A stretch of DNA of 64,000 nucleotides from Sphingomonas faeni (lineage in GTDB: Bacteria; Pseudomonadota; Alphaproteobacteria; Sphingomonadales; Sphingomonadaceae): NCBI RefSeq assembly GCF_024273235.1, contig NZ_JANBVH010000017.1:40399-104398 (forward strand). The letters run 5' to 3'. Numbering within the stretch: the stretch's first letter is position 1; each line of letters opens with the position of its first letter. The translations under genes and the position numbers were made by a program. The notes beneath the pieces were generated by a model. That model worked only from the letters and a program-made list of their open reading frames with translations. It did no database searches and was not told the DNA's origin. Below are positions 9,639 to 18,513 of this stretch, in pieces.

Positions 9639-10079
9639 ATGACTGCCCTTATCCCCATCCTCGTCGTACTTCTCGCCGGTATCGGCCTCGCGATCCAGCC
9701 GCCGACCAACGCCGCCCTGGTCAAGGCGTCCGGCTCGTTATGGCTCGGTTCGCTCGTATCGTTCGCCGTCGGGACGGTCATCCTGTTCGGGATATGGGCG
9801 GCGGCGGACCGGACGATGCCGGCGGCGTTGAAGGGCGCCCCCGGCTGGGCGTGGCTGGGCGGACTGTACGGCGCGTGCTTCGTCGCCGCGCTCGCCTATG
9901 CGACTCCGAGACTGGGGCTCGCGTCCGCGCTGACGATGGCGGTCGCCAGCCAGTTGGTGACCGCGTTGATCCTCGACCGGTTCGGGCTGCTCGGGCTCAG
10001 CCAGCAACCGATCAGCCTGGCGCGGCTCGCCGGTGTCGCGCTGGTCATCGGCGGCGTTGTCCTCGTCCGCGCAGGCTGA
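9639..10079 (+). CDS. DMT-family small transporter (DUF606/YdcZ type)
   Basis: A 146-residue membrane protein with about five hydrophobic segments. The sequence pattern (LAIQPPTNAALVKASGS near the start, GGLYGACFVAALAYATPRLG in the middle, ALVIGGVVLV at the end) fits the YdcZ/DUF606 half-size members of the drug/metabolite transporter superfamily. The substrate is unknown. It begins 31 bases after recG on the same strand and may be cotranscribed. No second paired copy is seen nearby, although such half-size transporters often occur in pairs. Confidence 0.75.
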   Translation: MTALIPILVVLLAGIGLAIQPPTNAALVKASGSLWLGSLVSFAVGTVILFGIWAAADRTMPAALKGAPGWAWLGGLYGACFVAALAYATPRLGLASALTMAVASQLVTALILDRFGLLGLSQQPISLARLAGVALVIGGVVLVRAG

Positions 10080-10081
10080 GC

Positions 10082-10399
10082 TCAGCTGTTGCGGGTCATC
10101 ACCGTGAGCATGCCGTAATAGTCCGCCAGCGGGATTGTCCGTTCGAGCTCGCAACCGATCCGTCCGCCAAGCGACCAGCGCACGATGGCATCGACCTCAC
10201 CGAGGATCGGCAGGTGGACCCGCAGGTGTTCGCCTGCCTTGGGATCGCCCTCGCACCGAGCCATCAGGCCGTTCGCGGACATGTTGACGAGCACGAGCTT
10301 GATGCTGCGCCCATCGCTATCGGTCGCCCTGGTCCGGTGCATCACCTCGTCGCGGGGCTCGCCCCGAGAGTCGCGAACCGCCATCGCATAGCCTCGCAT
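10082..10399 (-). CDS. PilZ domain protein
   Basis: A 105-residue single-domain PilZ protein, a family that binds cyclic di-GMP. An Arg-rich N-terminal motif (RDSRGEPRDEV) is followed by the second motif in the form NMSANGL (N/DxSxxG), then the beta-barrel end VRWSLGGRIGCELE. The start at 10399 is preferred because GGGGAA lies seven bases before it; an in-frame ATG at 10423 is the alternative. Its stop lies three bases from the oppositely oriented transporter gene. The downstream target cannot be told from the sequence. Confidence 0.82.
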   Translation of the reverse strand: MRGYAMAVRDSRGEPRDEVMHRTRATDSDGRSIKLVLVNMSANGLMARCEGDPKAGEHLRVHLPILGEVDAIVRWSLGGRIGCELERTIPLADYYGMLTVMTRNS

Positions 10400-10506
10400 C
10401 GATCGTTCCCCGGCTTTGACCATCCGACCAGTCTATGACGGCTGCCGTGAACCGGATACGAACCATGATGCTTAACGGGACGTTCTTCGAAACGAGAATA
10501 CGTCTA

Positions 10507-11730
10507 TTACGAGGGGGTTAGCATCCCATGCCGCTTTTTGCCGAGGCTCAGGCGAACGGGCGCGGTGACCGCGATGACGTGAGTCGGTTCTCGCGCGGGT
10601 TCGCCATCGATGCGTACTGCGCCCTCGGCAATCTTTCGGCGCGCCTCACCGTTGGAGGCGACGAAGCCCAGCCCGACCAGTGCTTCGACGATGCCGATCG
10701 CGCCGCCGGAGACCGCGAAGCTCGGCAAGGCATCGCCCGAAGCGCCCTCTTCGAAGGTTTTCCGTGCAGTCTCCGCGGCTTGGTCGGCAGCGCCCCGACC
10801 GCGGCACATCGCCGTCGCTTCGTTGGCCAGCACGATTTTGGCGGCGTTGATCTCCGCGCCTTCCAGCGCCTCCAGCCGCGCGATCTCGTCGAGTGGCAGG
10901 TCGGTGAACAGTCGCAGGAAGCGGCCGACGTCGCGGTCGTCGGTGTTGCGCCAGAACTGCCAGTAATCGAAATTCGGCAACTGGTCCTCGTGCAGCCAGA
11001 CCGCGCCGGACATCGTCTTGCCCATCTTGCCGCCGTCCGCGGTCGTGATCAGCGGCGTGGTGACACCGTACACCTCGATGCCATCCATCCGGCGCGAGAG
11101 TTCGATGCCGTTGACGATGTTGCCCCACTGATCCGAGCCGCCCATCTGCAACCGACATTCGGCGCGGCGCGACAGTTCGAGGAAGTCGTAGGCCTGGAGG
11201 ATCATGTAGTTGAATTCGAGGAAGCTGAGCGACTGTTCGCGGTCGAGGCGGAGCTTGACCGAATCGAACGCGAGCATCCGGTTGACCGAGAAATGCTGGC
11301 CGACGTCGCGCAGGAACGGGATGTATTCTAGCGCGTCGAGCCACTCGGCATTGTCGAGCATGATCGCGTCGGTCGGACCGTCGCCGAATGTCAGGAAGCG
11401 TTCGAAGATGCGGCGTATCGAGGCGACGTTGGCCTTGATCCCGTCCTCGCCGAGCAGTTTGCGCGCCTCGTCCTTGAAGCTCGGGTCGCCGATCTTGCCG
11501 GTGCCGCCGCCCATGAGCACGATCGGCTTGTGCCCGGTCTGCTGGAGCCGGCGGAGGAGCATGATCTGGACCAGGCTGCCGACATGGAGCGACGGCGCGG
11601 TCGGGTCGAAGCCGATATAGCCGGGCACCACCTGCTTGCCGGCGAGCGCGTCGAGCGCGGTCGCGTCGGTCATCTGGTGAACATAGCCGCGCGAGGTCAG
11701 CGTGGTGAGCAGGTCGGACTGGTAGGTCAT
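10507..11730 (-). CDS. tyrS: Tyrosyl-tRNA synthetase
   Basis: TyrS charges tRNA-Tyr. The 407 residues show the class I signatures: HVGS (the HIGH motif, about residue 50) and KMGKT (the KMSKS motif, about residue 235), with the tyrosine pocket GGSDQWGNI between them. A C-terminal S4-like RNA-binding domain is present (about 345-407, [20 protein letters not shown]). Length is normal for the bacterial enzyme. The start MTYQSDLL sits just downstream of a palindromic repeat. Confidence 0.96.
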   Translation of the reverse strand: MTYQSDLLTTLTSRGYVHQMTDATALDALAGKQVVPGYIGFDPTAPSLHVGSLVQIMLLRRLQQTGHKPIVLMGGGTGKIGDPSFKDEARKLLGEDGIKANVASIRRIFERFLTFGDGPTDAIMLDNAEWLDALEYIPFLRDVGQHFSVNRMLAFDSVKLRLDREQSLSFLEFNYMILQAYDFLELSRRAECRLQMGGSDQWGNIVNGIELSRRMDGIEVYGVTTPLITTADGGKMGKTMSGAVWLHEDQLPNFDYWQFWRNTDDRDVGRFLRLFTDLPLDEIARLEALEGAEINAAKIVLANEATAMCRGRGAADQAAETARKTFEEGASGDALPSFAVSGGAIGIVEALVGLGFVASNGEARRKIAEGAVRIDGEPAREPTHVIAVTAPVRLSLGKKRHGMLTPS

Positions 11731-11742
11731 GGTGCGTCTCGT

Positions 11743-11826
11743 TCCCCTTCCGCTTGCGGGAGGGGTTAGGGGAGGGGCTTGCTGGCCCCCATGCCCTCCC
11801 CCGCCCCCTCCCGCAAGCGGGAGGGG
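11743..11826. repeat. Intergenic imperfect palindrome, family C, copy 3
   Basis: The arm CCCCTTCCGCTTGCGGGAGG is mirrored by CCCTCCCGCAAGCGGGAGGG, with inner GGGGAGGGG / CCCTCCCC blocks. It lies upstream of tyrS. Confidence 0.7.
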
Positions 11827-11851
11827 AGATTCGCTTCATCCCGCCCCCAAC

Positions 11852-11934
11852 CGTCATCCCAGCGAAAGCTGGGATCTTTATGGGGCGGGTGCCGTGGCCA
11901 GAACCGGGATATCCCAGCGTTCGCTGGGATGACG
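11852..11934. repeat. Intergenic imperfect palindrome, family E
   Basis: The arm CGTCATCCCAGCGAAAGCTG is mirrored by CAGCGTTCGCTGGGATGACG around a GC-rich spacer. Each arm is itself a short palindrome (CCCAGCG..CGCTGGG). It lies between tyrS and the nlpD-like gene. Confidence 0.7.
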
Positions 11935-11951
11935 GGCGGGGGGAGGCGGGA

Positions 11952-13133
11952 TCAGCTTCGCGGCAGTTGCGACGTCGGGTCCACCGGGGTGCGCCCCTTG
12001 CGCAGTTCGAAGTGCAGTTCCGGGCGATCCGCAAACCCGGTATCCCCCGACAGCGCGACCGTCTGGCCGCGCTTCACGCTCTGGCCGCGTTGCACCAGCA
12101 GTTTCGACGCATGGCCGTAGACGCTCGTCCAGCCGCCGCCGTGCTTGATGATCACCAGCCCGCCGAGCGCGGCGATGCCGTCGCCGACATAGGCCACCAC
12201 GCCGTCCGCCGCGGCATGGATCGGCGTCGACATCGGCACCGCGATCTTGATGCCGTCGTTGCGCTCGCCGCTCGCGCCGGGGCCGAAGCGTTTCACGACC
12301 TTGCCGTCGACCGGCCACAGGAACCCGCCGCTCGCCAACCGCGCCGGCCCGGTGACCACAGCGTTCGACGGGAGCACGCGGCGCGGCGTCGCGATCGGTT
12401 TGGCCGGCGCCTGGTTGCTCGCCAGCGCGGGCTCGCCGCCGGTCAGGATGTCGTCGATGTCGAGCGTGAAGGCCTGCGCGCGCTCCGCGGCGCTGGGCCT
12501 GCCGCCGCCGGGCGCATCGGGGATCAGGACACGCTGGTCGGCGCGCAGCACATACGGCTCGACCAACGCGTTCGCCGCGACGATCCGCGACCATTCGACG
12601 CCGTAGGCGCGGGCGATCGCGATACCGGTCTCGCCGCGTCGGACCTGGTGATAGCGTCCGCCCGGGATCCTCAGCCGCTCACCGGTCTCGATCGTGTAGG
12701 GCGATTCGAGATCGTTCGCACGCGCGATGGCTTCGAGGCTGGCGCCGCTGCGATCGGCGACCCGGCTCAGCGTATCGCCGGGCTGCACCACGTAGGTCGT
12801 GTCGGGGATCGTCTTCGCGTCAGCGCGGACTTGGCGCGCCTCCCACGCGGGGCGCGGCGCGGGCAGGGTGGTTACTTCGCCGGTATCGCGGGCGGGGCGA
12901 TCATCGGGCGTGTCCCGCGGTACGGACTCACCCTGCCGCGGCGGGGGATCGTCGCGTCGCGCTGGCGGATCGCGGTATGGCCGTTGCGGGCGACCGGCAT
13001 CGGCTGGCCTACCATAGCCGGTGCCCTCGACCGGCCGACCATAGCCGGCGGGGCGGTCGACCTGCGGAATGCACGCGGCGAGCCCGAGCAGCGGCAGCGT
13101 CGCTGCCGCCATCAGGGCGCCGCCGCGCCGCAT
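11952..13133 (-). CDS. NlpD-like lipoprotein: two LysM domains plus degenerate M23 (LytM) domain
   Basis: A 393-residue envelope protein with lipobox LLGLAAC (Cys at residue 21), a Pro/Arg-rich linker, two LysM repeats (YVVQPGDTLSRVADRSG and YHQVRRGETGIAIARAYG, about 125-225) and a C-terminal M23 domain (about 275-390). The metal ligands of active LytM enzymes are missing: the usual HxxxD is NDGIK and the HxH end is ELHFE. NlpD-type proteins with such losses activate cell-wall amidases rather than cut peptidoglycan. Its ATG overlaps the surE stop by one base (TGATG), so serS-surE-nlpD is a coupled operon. Confidence 0.88.
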   Translation of the reverse strand: MRRGGALMAAATLPLLGLAACIPQVDRPAGYGRPVEGTGYGRPADAGRPQRPYRDPPARRDDPPPRQGESVPRDTPDDRPARDTGEVTTLPAPRPAWEARQVRADAKTIPDTTYVVQPGDTLSRVADRSGASLEAIARANDLESPYTIETGERLRIPGGRYHQVRRGETGIAIARAYGVEWSRIVAANALVEPYVLRADQRVLIPDAPGGGRPSAAERAQAFTLDIDDILTGGEPALASNQAPAKPIATPRRVLPSNAVVTGPARLASGGFLWPVDGKVVKRFGPGASGERNDGIKIAVPMSTPIHAAADGVVAYVGDGIAALGGLVIIKHGGGWTSVYGHASKLLVQRGQSVKRGQTVALSGDTGFADRPELHFELRKGRTPVDPTSQLPRS

Positions 13134-13897
13134 CAGCGATAGGCCCGGGCGAGCATATCCATCGACTCGAAATGCGTCAGGTCGAGATGCAGCGGCGTCA
13201 CCGACACATACCCGTCCGCGGTCGCTTCGAGGTCGGTCGCGTGCGCCGGCGTCTCGACGGTCCGGCCGAGCGCGAACCAGTGATATTCATAGCCGCGTGG
13301 ATCGACGTTGCTGACGATCTGCAACCGGCCATAGTCGCGGAAACCCTGGCCGACGACGCGCACGCCCTTCACCGCGTCGGCGGGGCCGGTGGGGAAATTG
13401 ATGTTGACCAGCGTCCGCGGTGCCAAGGGAGCGTCGACCAGCGGCCGCAGCACGCGCTCGCCCCACGCCGCCGCCGCCTCGAACGGGACGCTGTCGCCCA
13501 TGCCCTCGCGGCTGTAGATCTGGCTCAGCGCGATCGACCGGATGCCGCCCAGCGCGCCCTCCATCGCCGCCGATACGGTGCCCGAGTAGGTCACGTCCTC
13601 GGCGAGGTTGGCGCCACGATTGACGCCGGAGAGGATCAGGTCGGGCGGGCAATCCTTCATGATCTTGGCGAGCGCCATCATCACCGCATCGGTCGGCGTG
13701 CCCGCCACCGCATAGCGCTTCTCGCCATGCTTCCGCACGCGGATCGGCCGCGACAGCGTCAGCGAATGGCCCGTGCCCGACTGTTCCTCCGCGGGTGCTA
13801 CCACCCAGACATCGTCGGACAATGTCCGGGCGATCGTTTCCAGCACCTTGAGGCCGGGCGCGTGATAGCCGTCGTCGTTGGTCAGCAGGATCCGCAT
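13133..13897 (-). CDS. surE: 5'-nucleotidase SurE
   Basis: SurE is a metal-dependent survival-protein nucleotidase acting on nucleoside monophosphates. The 254 residues start [11 protein letters not shown], which carries the Asp-Asp metal ligands, and contain SGVNRGAN (about 90), also part of the active site, and YSGTVSAAMEG. The start is fixed by the TGATG overlap with the serS stop codon, and the stop overlaps the next gene in the same way. An upstream in-frame extension runs through serS and is not coding. Association with an nlpD-like gene recalls the surE-pcm-nlpD-rpoS region of gammaproteobacteria; pcm is absent here. Confidence 0.95.
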   Translation of the reverse strand: MRILLTNDDGYHAPGLKVLETIARTLSDDVWVVAPAEEQSGTGHSLTLSRPIRVRKHGEKRYAVAGTPTDAVMMALAKIMKDCPPDLILSGVNRGANLAEDVTYSGTVSAAMEGALGGIRSIALSQIYSREGMGDSVPFEAAAAWGERVLRPLVDAPLAPRTLVNINFPTGPADAVKGVRVVGQGFRDYGRLQIVSNVDPRGYEYHWFALGRTVETPAHATDLEATADGYVSVTPLHLDLTHFESMDMLARAYR

Positions 13898-15174
13898 CAG
13901 CGCTTCGGCTCCAATACCGTCAGCCCGCCGAGATACGGCTGGAGCACCGCCGGGACCGCGACCGAGCCGTCCTCCTGCTGGTAATTCTCCAAGACCGCGA
14001 CCAGCGTCCGGCCGACCGCGAGCGCCGAGCCGTTGAGCGTGTGGACGAACCGCGTGCCCTTCTCGCCCTCGGGTCGATAGCGTGCATTCATCCGGCGCGC
14101 CTGGAAATCGGTGCAAGTCGAGACGCTGCTGATCTCACGATAGCGCGCCTGGCCGGGCAGCCAGACTTCGAGATCATAGGTGCGTGCCGCGGTGAAGCCC
14201 ATATCGCCGGTGCATAGGAGCATCCGCCTGAACGGTAGCTGCAACGCGTCGAGCACGCCTTCCGCGCACGCCGTCATCCGCTCATGCTCGGCCTCCGACA
14301 TGTCGGGCGTGACGATCGAGACCATCTCGACCTTGTCGAACTGATGCTGGCGGATATAGCCGCGCGTGTCGCGCCCCGCCGCGCCTGCTTCGGAGCGGAA
14401 GCACGGCGTCAGCGCGGTGAAGCGGAGCGGCAGTTCACCCTCGGTCAGGATCTGCTCGCGGACTATGTTGGTCAGGCTCACCTCGGCGGTCGGGATCAGC
14501 CAGCGGCCGTCCGTGGTGCGGAACAGATCCTCCGAGAATTTCGGCAGCTGGCCGGTGCCGAACACGGCTTCGTCGCGGACGAGTAACGGTGGCGACACCT
14601 GCTCGAAACCGGCCTCGGCAACGTGATCGAGCATGAATTGGCCAAGCGCCCGTTGCAGCTTGGCCGCGGGGCCGCGGACCAATGTGAAGCGCGCGCCCGA
14701 CATCGCCGCGCCGGTCTCGAAATCGAGGCCGATCGCCGGGCCGATCGCATCGTGTTCGCGGGCGGTGAAGGCGAAGGTCGTCGGCGTGCCGCGGGTGTGG
14801 ACGAGCGCGTTGTCGTCCTCGCCGCCACCCTGCGGCACGTCCGCCGCTGGCAGGTTGGGGATCGCGGCCAGCATGTCGCCGAGTTCGGCGCCCAGCCGTG
14901 CCTCGTCGGCCTCCAGGGCCGGCAGTGCCTCCTTCAGGCTCGCGACCTCGGCCATCAGCGCCTGCGCCTTGGCCTCGTCCTTCTGCGCCTTGGCCTGGCC
15001 GATCGCCTTCGACAGTTCGTTGCGGCGGGTCTGTGCGGTCTGCGAGTCCGCGATCGTCGCGCGGCGCTGTTCGTCGAGTGTCACCAAAGCTGCGGACTGC
15101 GGTGCAAAGCCCCGCTTGGCGAGGGCGGCGTCGAAGGCGGCGGGATCGTCGCGGATCAGGCGTATGTCGTGCAT
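13897..15174 (-). CDS. serS: Seryl-tRNA synthetase
   Basis: SerS is a class II synthetase charging tRNA-Ser and tRNA-Sec-type substrates with serine. The 425 residues comprise an N-terminal coiled-coil arm (about 25-100, rich in Glu/Lys/Ala) and the catalytic domain with [29 protein letters not shown] (motif 2 region) and a C-terminal motif 3 ([18 protein letters not shown]). Length is typical. It is the first gene of the serS-surE-nlpD-like operon and starts downstream of a palindromic repeat. Confidence 0.96.
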   Translation of the reverse strand: MHDIRLIRDDPAAFDAALAKRGFAPQSAALVTLDEQRRATIADSQTAQTRRNELSKAIGQAKAQKDEAKAQALMAEVASLKEALPALEADEARLGAELGDMLAAIPNLPAADVPQGGGEDDNALVHTRGTPTTFAFTAREHDAIGPAIGLDFETGAAMSGARFTLVRGPAAKLQRALGQFMLDHVAEAGFEQVSPPLLVRDEAVFGTGQLPKFSEDLFRTTDGRWLIPTAEVSLTNIVREQILTEGELPLRFTALTPCFRSEAGAAGRDTRGYIRQHQFDKVEMVSIVTPDMSEAEHERMTACAEGVLDALQLPFRRMLLCTGDMGFTAARTYDLEVWLPGQARYREISSVSTCTDFQARRMNARYRPEGEKGTRFVHTLNGSALAVGRTLVAVLENYQQEDGSVAVPAVLQPYLGGLTVLEPKR

Positions 15175-15228
15175 GATCGGGCTATGCCGAGGCGTTCAAG
15201 CGTACGCAAGGCGGAGCGCATCCTCATG

Positions 15229-15360
15229 ATCCTCCCCCGCCAGGGGGAGGTGGCAGCTCTCTTGAGCTGACGGAGGGGGAGGACACGGAGCCCGCCTGAG
15301 CGCTTGCCTCCCCCTCCGTCTGGCAAGGGCCAGCCACCTCCCCCTCGCGGGGGAGGATCA
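15229..15360. repeat. Intergenic imperfect palindrome, family C, copy 4
   Basis: ATCCTCCCCCGCCAGGGGGA and GCCACCTCCCCCTCGCGGGG flank inner blocks CGGAGGGGGAGG / CCTCCCCCTCCG. A further GGGGGGAGGATC follows to about 15386. It fills the serS to host-attachment gene gap. Confidence 0.65.
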
Positions 15361-15455
15361 GAAGGGCCCCGCGGGGGGGAGGATCAAGGCGGCGCAACCT
15401 CTCCCGTTCTCGACGCGTTCACAAGCCATACGCATAGCGAAAAGGAGAGACACGC

Positions 15456-15896
15456 ATGCATCTTCCACACAACTCCGTCGTGCTCGTCGCGGATGGCCGG
15501 AAAATGCTTTTCCTGCGCAACGAGGGCGACAACGACTATCCCAATTTCGTGGTCGAGAAGGCGCAGGAGCAGGACAATCCGGCGACGCGCGACCAGGCGA
15601 CCGATTCCGCCGGCCGCGCCTCGTCTCCGCAGGGTGGCGTACAGAGTTCGGTCGAGCCGACCGATTTCCACCAGATCGAGGAAGATCGCTTCGCGGCGGA
15701 CGCCGCAGAGTTCCTCAAGACCGGTGCGCTGAAGAACAGGTACGATTCGCTGATCGTCGTCGCGCCGCCGAAAACGCTCGGCGAGCTACGCAAGCATTAT
15801 CACAAGGAAGTCACCAGCCGCCTCAAGGGCGAACTCGACAAGGACCTGACCGGGCATCCGATCAAGGACATCGAGAAGGCGCTCCAGAACGCCTGA
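15456..15896 (+). CDS. Host attachment protein family (baeRF family 12-like)
   Basis: A 146-residue protein of the family named from an Agrobacterium plant-attachment locus, and related to the bacterial release-factor-like (baeRF) proteins. Visible features are an N-terminal strand LVADGRKMLFLRN, a linker rich in Gln/Ser/Thr (about 35-65), HQIEEDRFAADAAEFL, and the end block IVVAPPKTLGELRKHYHKEV. The molecular function is not established; the attachment role is historical annotation. It starts with GGAGAG before the ATG and ends just before a strong two-way terminator. Confidence 0.85.
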   Translation: MHLPHNSVVLVADGRKMLFLRNEGDNDYPNFVVEKAQEQDNPATRDQATDSAGRASSPQGGVQSSVEPTDFHQIEEDRFAADAAEFLKTGALKNRYDSLIVVAPPKTLGELRKHYHKEVTSRLKGELDKDLTGHPIKDIEKALQNA

Positions 15897-15915
15897 TTCG
15901 AAACCCCGCTCACGC

Positions 15916-15956
15916 AAAAAAAAGGGCCCCGCCGGAATAGTCCGGCGGGGCCTTTT
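15916..15956. terminator. Bidirectional rho-independent terminator
   Basis: Eight A residues, arms GGCCCCGCCGGA and TCCGGCGGGGCC around a four-base loop, and then four T residues. The T tract serves the plus-strand attachment gene and the A tract serves the minus-strand gene that ends at 15976. Confidence 0.9.
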
Positions 15957-15975
15957 CATGCCGCGACAACTATGA

Positions 15976-16968
15976 TCAGGCGGCGACCTTGGTCGGCTTT
16001 GCAAACCGCTTGCGAGCGACCAGCGCGGCCGCGGCCGCACCGAACAGCAACACCATCGGGGGCGCGGGTACCGGTGCCGGCGGGCCGCCGCTCGATCCGG
16101 TGCTGCCACCCGAGCTTGCGCTGCTCGCGCTCGACGCGCTGCTGGCACTGCTCGCGCTGCTGCCCGACGATGCGCTGCTCCCGGACGAGGCCGAGCTGCC
16201 CGACGATCCGTTCGAGCTCCAACCGCCGTTGGAATTCCACCCGCCGTTCGAGCCCCAGCCCTTGCTGCTCGATCCGTAGCCCGACGAACTCGCGCTGCTT
16301 GCGGACGAGGCCGAGGACGCCGACGACGCGCTGCTCGACGACGCCGACGAGACGTTGCCGCTCGAACCGCCCGACGCGGACGATACGTTGCCGCTCGAAC
16401 CGCCCGACGCGGACGATACGTTGCCGCTCGAACCGCCCGACGCAGACGAGACGTTGCCGCTGGAACCGCCGCCTGACGAGGTGCTGGAGACTTCGGCGCC
16501 CCCGGTGCTGCTCGACGATCCGCCGGTCGAGGTCGATCCGCCGCTCGATGTCGACGAGATGACGATGCTGCCGCTTGAGCCACCACCGCCGACAAAGCCG
16601 CCGCCGAAACCGCCGCCAAACCCGCCACCGCCGAAGAAGCCGCCGCTGCCGCCGACCACGACCGGGGCGGGACCAGCGCCGCCGCCACCGATATACCCGT
16701 CGCCGACCGGCAATGGGACCGGTACGGGCGCCGCATTGGCGACCGTGACGACGGTCGGGGCGCAGGTGGTCCGCGTGGTCGTGGTGACGCGTCGAACGCG
16801 GGGCCGCTTCACCGCTGCGACCTGCGTCCGCGCGACTCGCTTGACGAGAACGCGTTTGGTGTTGGCGGTTCGCTTCGAACTCTCCGCGACATGCACCGCG
16901 CCGCCGCCGATCAGGGCACCGCCACATGCGCACGCGCATAATTTCGCCAAGGCCATCCGCACCGACAT
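15976..16968 (-). CDS. Ser/Gly-rich exported protein with PEP-CTERM-like C-terminus
   Basis: A 330-residue low-complexity protein. An N-terminal hydrophobic signal-like segment (about 5-28) is followed by a Lys/Arg/Thr region, a Gly/Pro-rich region (about 75-130) and a long Ser/Gly/Ala/Asn region (about 130-290) with 11-residue repeats of the form SSASGGSSGNV. The C-terminus has PAPPM, a hydrophobic stretch LLFGAAAAAL and a basic end ARKRFAK. That order matches PEP-CTERM sorting signals processed by exosortase in bacteria making exopolysaccharide. The N-terminal boundary is uncertain. Its role is probably at the cell surface; the sorting assignment is inference. Confidence 0.7.
   Translation of the reverse strand: MSVRMALAKLCACACGGALIGGGAVHVAESSKRTANTKRVLVKRVARTQVAAVKRPRVRRVTTTTRTTCAPTVVTVANAAPVPVPLPVGDGYIGGGGAGPAPVVVGGSGGFFGGGGFGGGFGGGFVGGGGSSGSIVISSTSSGGSTSTGGSSSSTGGAEVSSTSSGGGSSGNVSSASGGSSGNVSSASGGSSGNVSSASGGSSGNVSSASSSSASSASSASSASSASSSGYGSSSKGWGSNGGWNSNGGWSSNGSSGSSASSGSSASSGSSASSASSASSASSASSGGSTGSSGGPPAPVPAPPMVLLFGAAAAALVARKRFAKPTKVAA
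16346..16470. repeat. 33-base tandem repeat inside the PEP-CTERM-like gene
   Basis: Three near-identical 33-base units (16346-16378, 16379-16411, 16412-16444) and a partial fourth encode the 11-residue repeat on the minus strand. The units differ at only one to two bases, so slippage or recent duplication is likely. There are no spacers, so it is not a CRISPR. Confidence 0.9.
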
Positions 16969-17390
16969 ATCGTCACTCTTTCGTTGCCGACATTTTACTG
17001 GGCGTCGGATCCCCGTTTTCTACAGCATCGGAACGCCGCTATCCGACTAACTGCAAAACAAACCGTTAAGTGCAAGCGGGTTAACCACATCTCGAATAGT
17101 TAATGAAGGATTTACTTGGCGTCGCGCAATGGGATCGGCCGCATCGTGCCGGCTTGGGACATAATGACTCCCCGCGACGCTCGGCACGCCCGCCGGCTGA
17201 AACGTAGATTCGCCATGCTGCGGTGCAACCAAAAAGTCCGCCGCTATTATAAAATGTCGTAAATGGTGCAGGATGCGCAAGTCCGGTCGCTTGTGGTCGA
17301 GATACCGTACGACTATAGGCGCATTCACCATCTGGGGGCGGCTTCTGGAGATTGGCGTGGCCGGTCCGACGAAGTCAGAGGGAGAGTGGT
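16969..17390. other. 422-base intergenic region, divergent promoters expected
   Basis: This stretch separates the divergent PEP-CTERM-like gene and dksA. It is clearly more AT-rich than its surroundings (for example around 17040-17120 and 17230-17270). No convincing coding frame, tRNA or strong hairpin was found. It should hold both promoters, but no specific element can be named with confidence. Confidence 0.4.
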
Positions 17391-17861
17391 ATGGCGACCG
17401 TAATGAATCGTATGGACGATACCGGCAATTTCAATCGCGACCCTGCGAACGACAGCGGGGCTGACGGCTATCGGCCCGATGCCGACGAACCCTTTATGAG
17501 CCTGAAGCAGCAGGCCTATTTCCGCCGTAAGCTACAGGCCTGGAAGGAAGCGATCCTGCGGGAATCGCTGGAGACATTGTCGCAGCTGCAGGTGGACTCG
17601 CTGCGCGAGGCCGACCTTACCGATCGCGCGTCGAGCGAGACGGACTGGTCGATCGAACTGCGGACACGCGATCGCCAGCGCAAGCTCGTCTCCAAGATCG
17701 AGGCGGCGATTCGCCGGATCGACGAAGGCGAATACGGCTATTGCGAAGTGACCGGCGAGCCGATCAGCCTCGCACGGCTCGAGGCCCGCCCGATCGCGAC
17801 GATGACCGTCGAAGCGCAGGAACGGCACGAGCGGAACGAAAAGGTTTCGCGCGAGGATTGA
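17391..17861 (+). CDS. dksA: RNA polymerase-binding protein DksA
   Basis: DksA binds the RNA polymerase secondary channel and works with ppGpp to adjust rRNA and amino-acid promoters. The 156 residues contain the coiled coil (about 45-110) with the tip motif DLTDRA (DxxDxA) and the globular end IDEGEYGYCEVTGEPI. Only one of the four zinc-finger cysteines remains: the second is Thr (CEVT) and the last pair is TVEA. Single-Cys DksA proteins are known in alphaproteobacteria. The ATG at 17391 has GGGAGAG upstream. Confidence 0.92.
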   Translation: MATVMNRMDDTGNFNRDPANDSGADGYRPDADEPFMSLKQQAYFRRKLQAWKEAILRESLETLSQLQVDSLREADLTDRASSETDWSIELRTRDRQRKLVSKIEAAIRRIDEGEYGYCEVTGEPISLARLEARPIATMTVEAQERHERNEKVSRED

Positions 17862-18091
17862 TCGCTGAGACCTGGGCGACGACGCGGCCCCGGCCGCTTC
17901 TCGCCGCGGGATGCAGCTAGCCTTCCGATTTCCATCTGCCGGGCTGCATCTGCCGGGTTGTAAGTGACCCCGCAGGCTTTACGGCAGGGTCCATCAACGA
18001 ACAGGCGGCAAGCGGGATCGTTAATGGGCAGCTTTAATCATGCAGGGTTCGGGATCGGCAATCGCTCGATCGACGGTATCCGGGGTCGTTC

Positions 18092-18406
18092 ATGACCGAC
18101 CCGACCATAGCTTCGACCGACATTCCCGGCGGTAAACGCCAGCGTGCGCGCGATACCCTGCTCCTCACCGCGCATCTGCGGGTGGAGAACGAGAAGACCC
18201 TGCGCGACGTTCGCGTACGGAATCTGTCGGAAGGCGGATTGATGATCGAACTCGACAAGGCGGTCGACGTCGGTACGCCGGTCACGCTCGATCTGCGCGG
18301 GATCGGCGAATTGACCGGTAAGGTCGCGTGGTACACCACGGGTCGCGCTGGCGTCGCCCTCGACTCGCCGATCGATCCGAAAAAGGCCCGGCCGTCGGTC
18401 GACTGA
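18092..18406 (+). CDS. PilZ domain protein
   Basis: A 104-residue PilZ protein, expected to bind cyclic di-GMP. It carries an Arg motif (GGKRQRARD), a second motif NLSEGGLMIEL (DxSxxG type with Asn), and the barrel end GKVAWYTTGRAGVALD. It differs clearly from the PilZ protein at 10082-10399. It stands alone between dksA and a converging DUF465 gene and ends before a hairpin. Confidence 0.8.
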   Translation: MTDPTIASTDIPGGKRQRARDTLLLTAHLRVENEKTLRDVRVRNLSEGGLMIELDKAVDVGTPVTLDLRGIGELTGKVAWYTTGRAGVALDSPIDPKKARPSVD

Positions 18407-18471
18407 CGCTCGACCGCCTTGGCGCTGTTTCAGAGAAGTGGCTCCGAATCGTACCGCAGGGTTAGGACAAA

Positions 18472-18500
18472 CGCCCTCCCGGCGTTCAACCGGGAGGGCG
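18472..18500 (-). terminator. Terminator hairpin between converging genes
   Basis: Perfect arms CGCCCTCCCGG and CCGGGAGGGCG flank a seven-base loop. Read on the minus strand the hairpin is followed by TTTGTCC, so it best serves the DUF465 gene; the plus-strand side lacks a T tract. Confidence 0.7.
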
Positions 18501-18513
18501 AGCTACGGGTCCG

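Noticed and set aside
16346..16470. Tandem 33-base repeats considered as a CRISPR array
   Set aside because: The repeats touch each other without spacers and encode an 11-residue protein repeat in frame.
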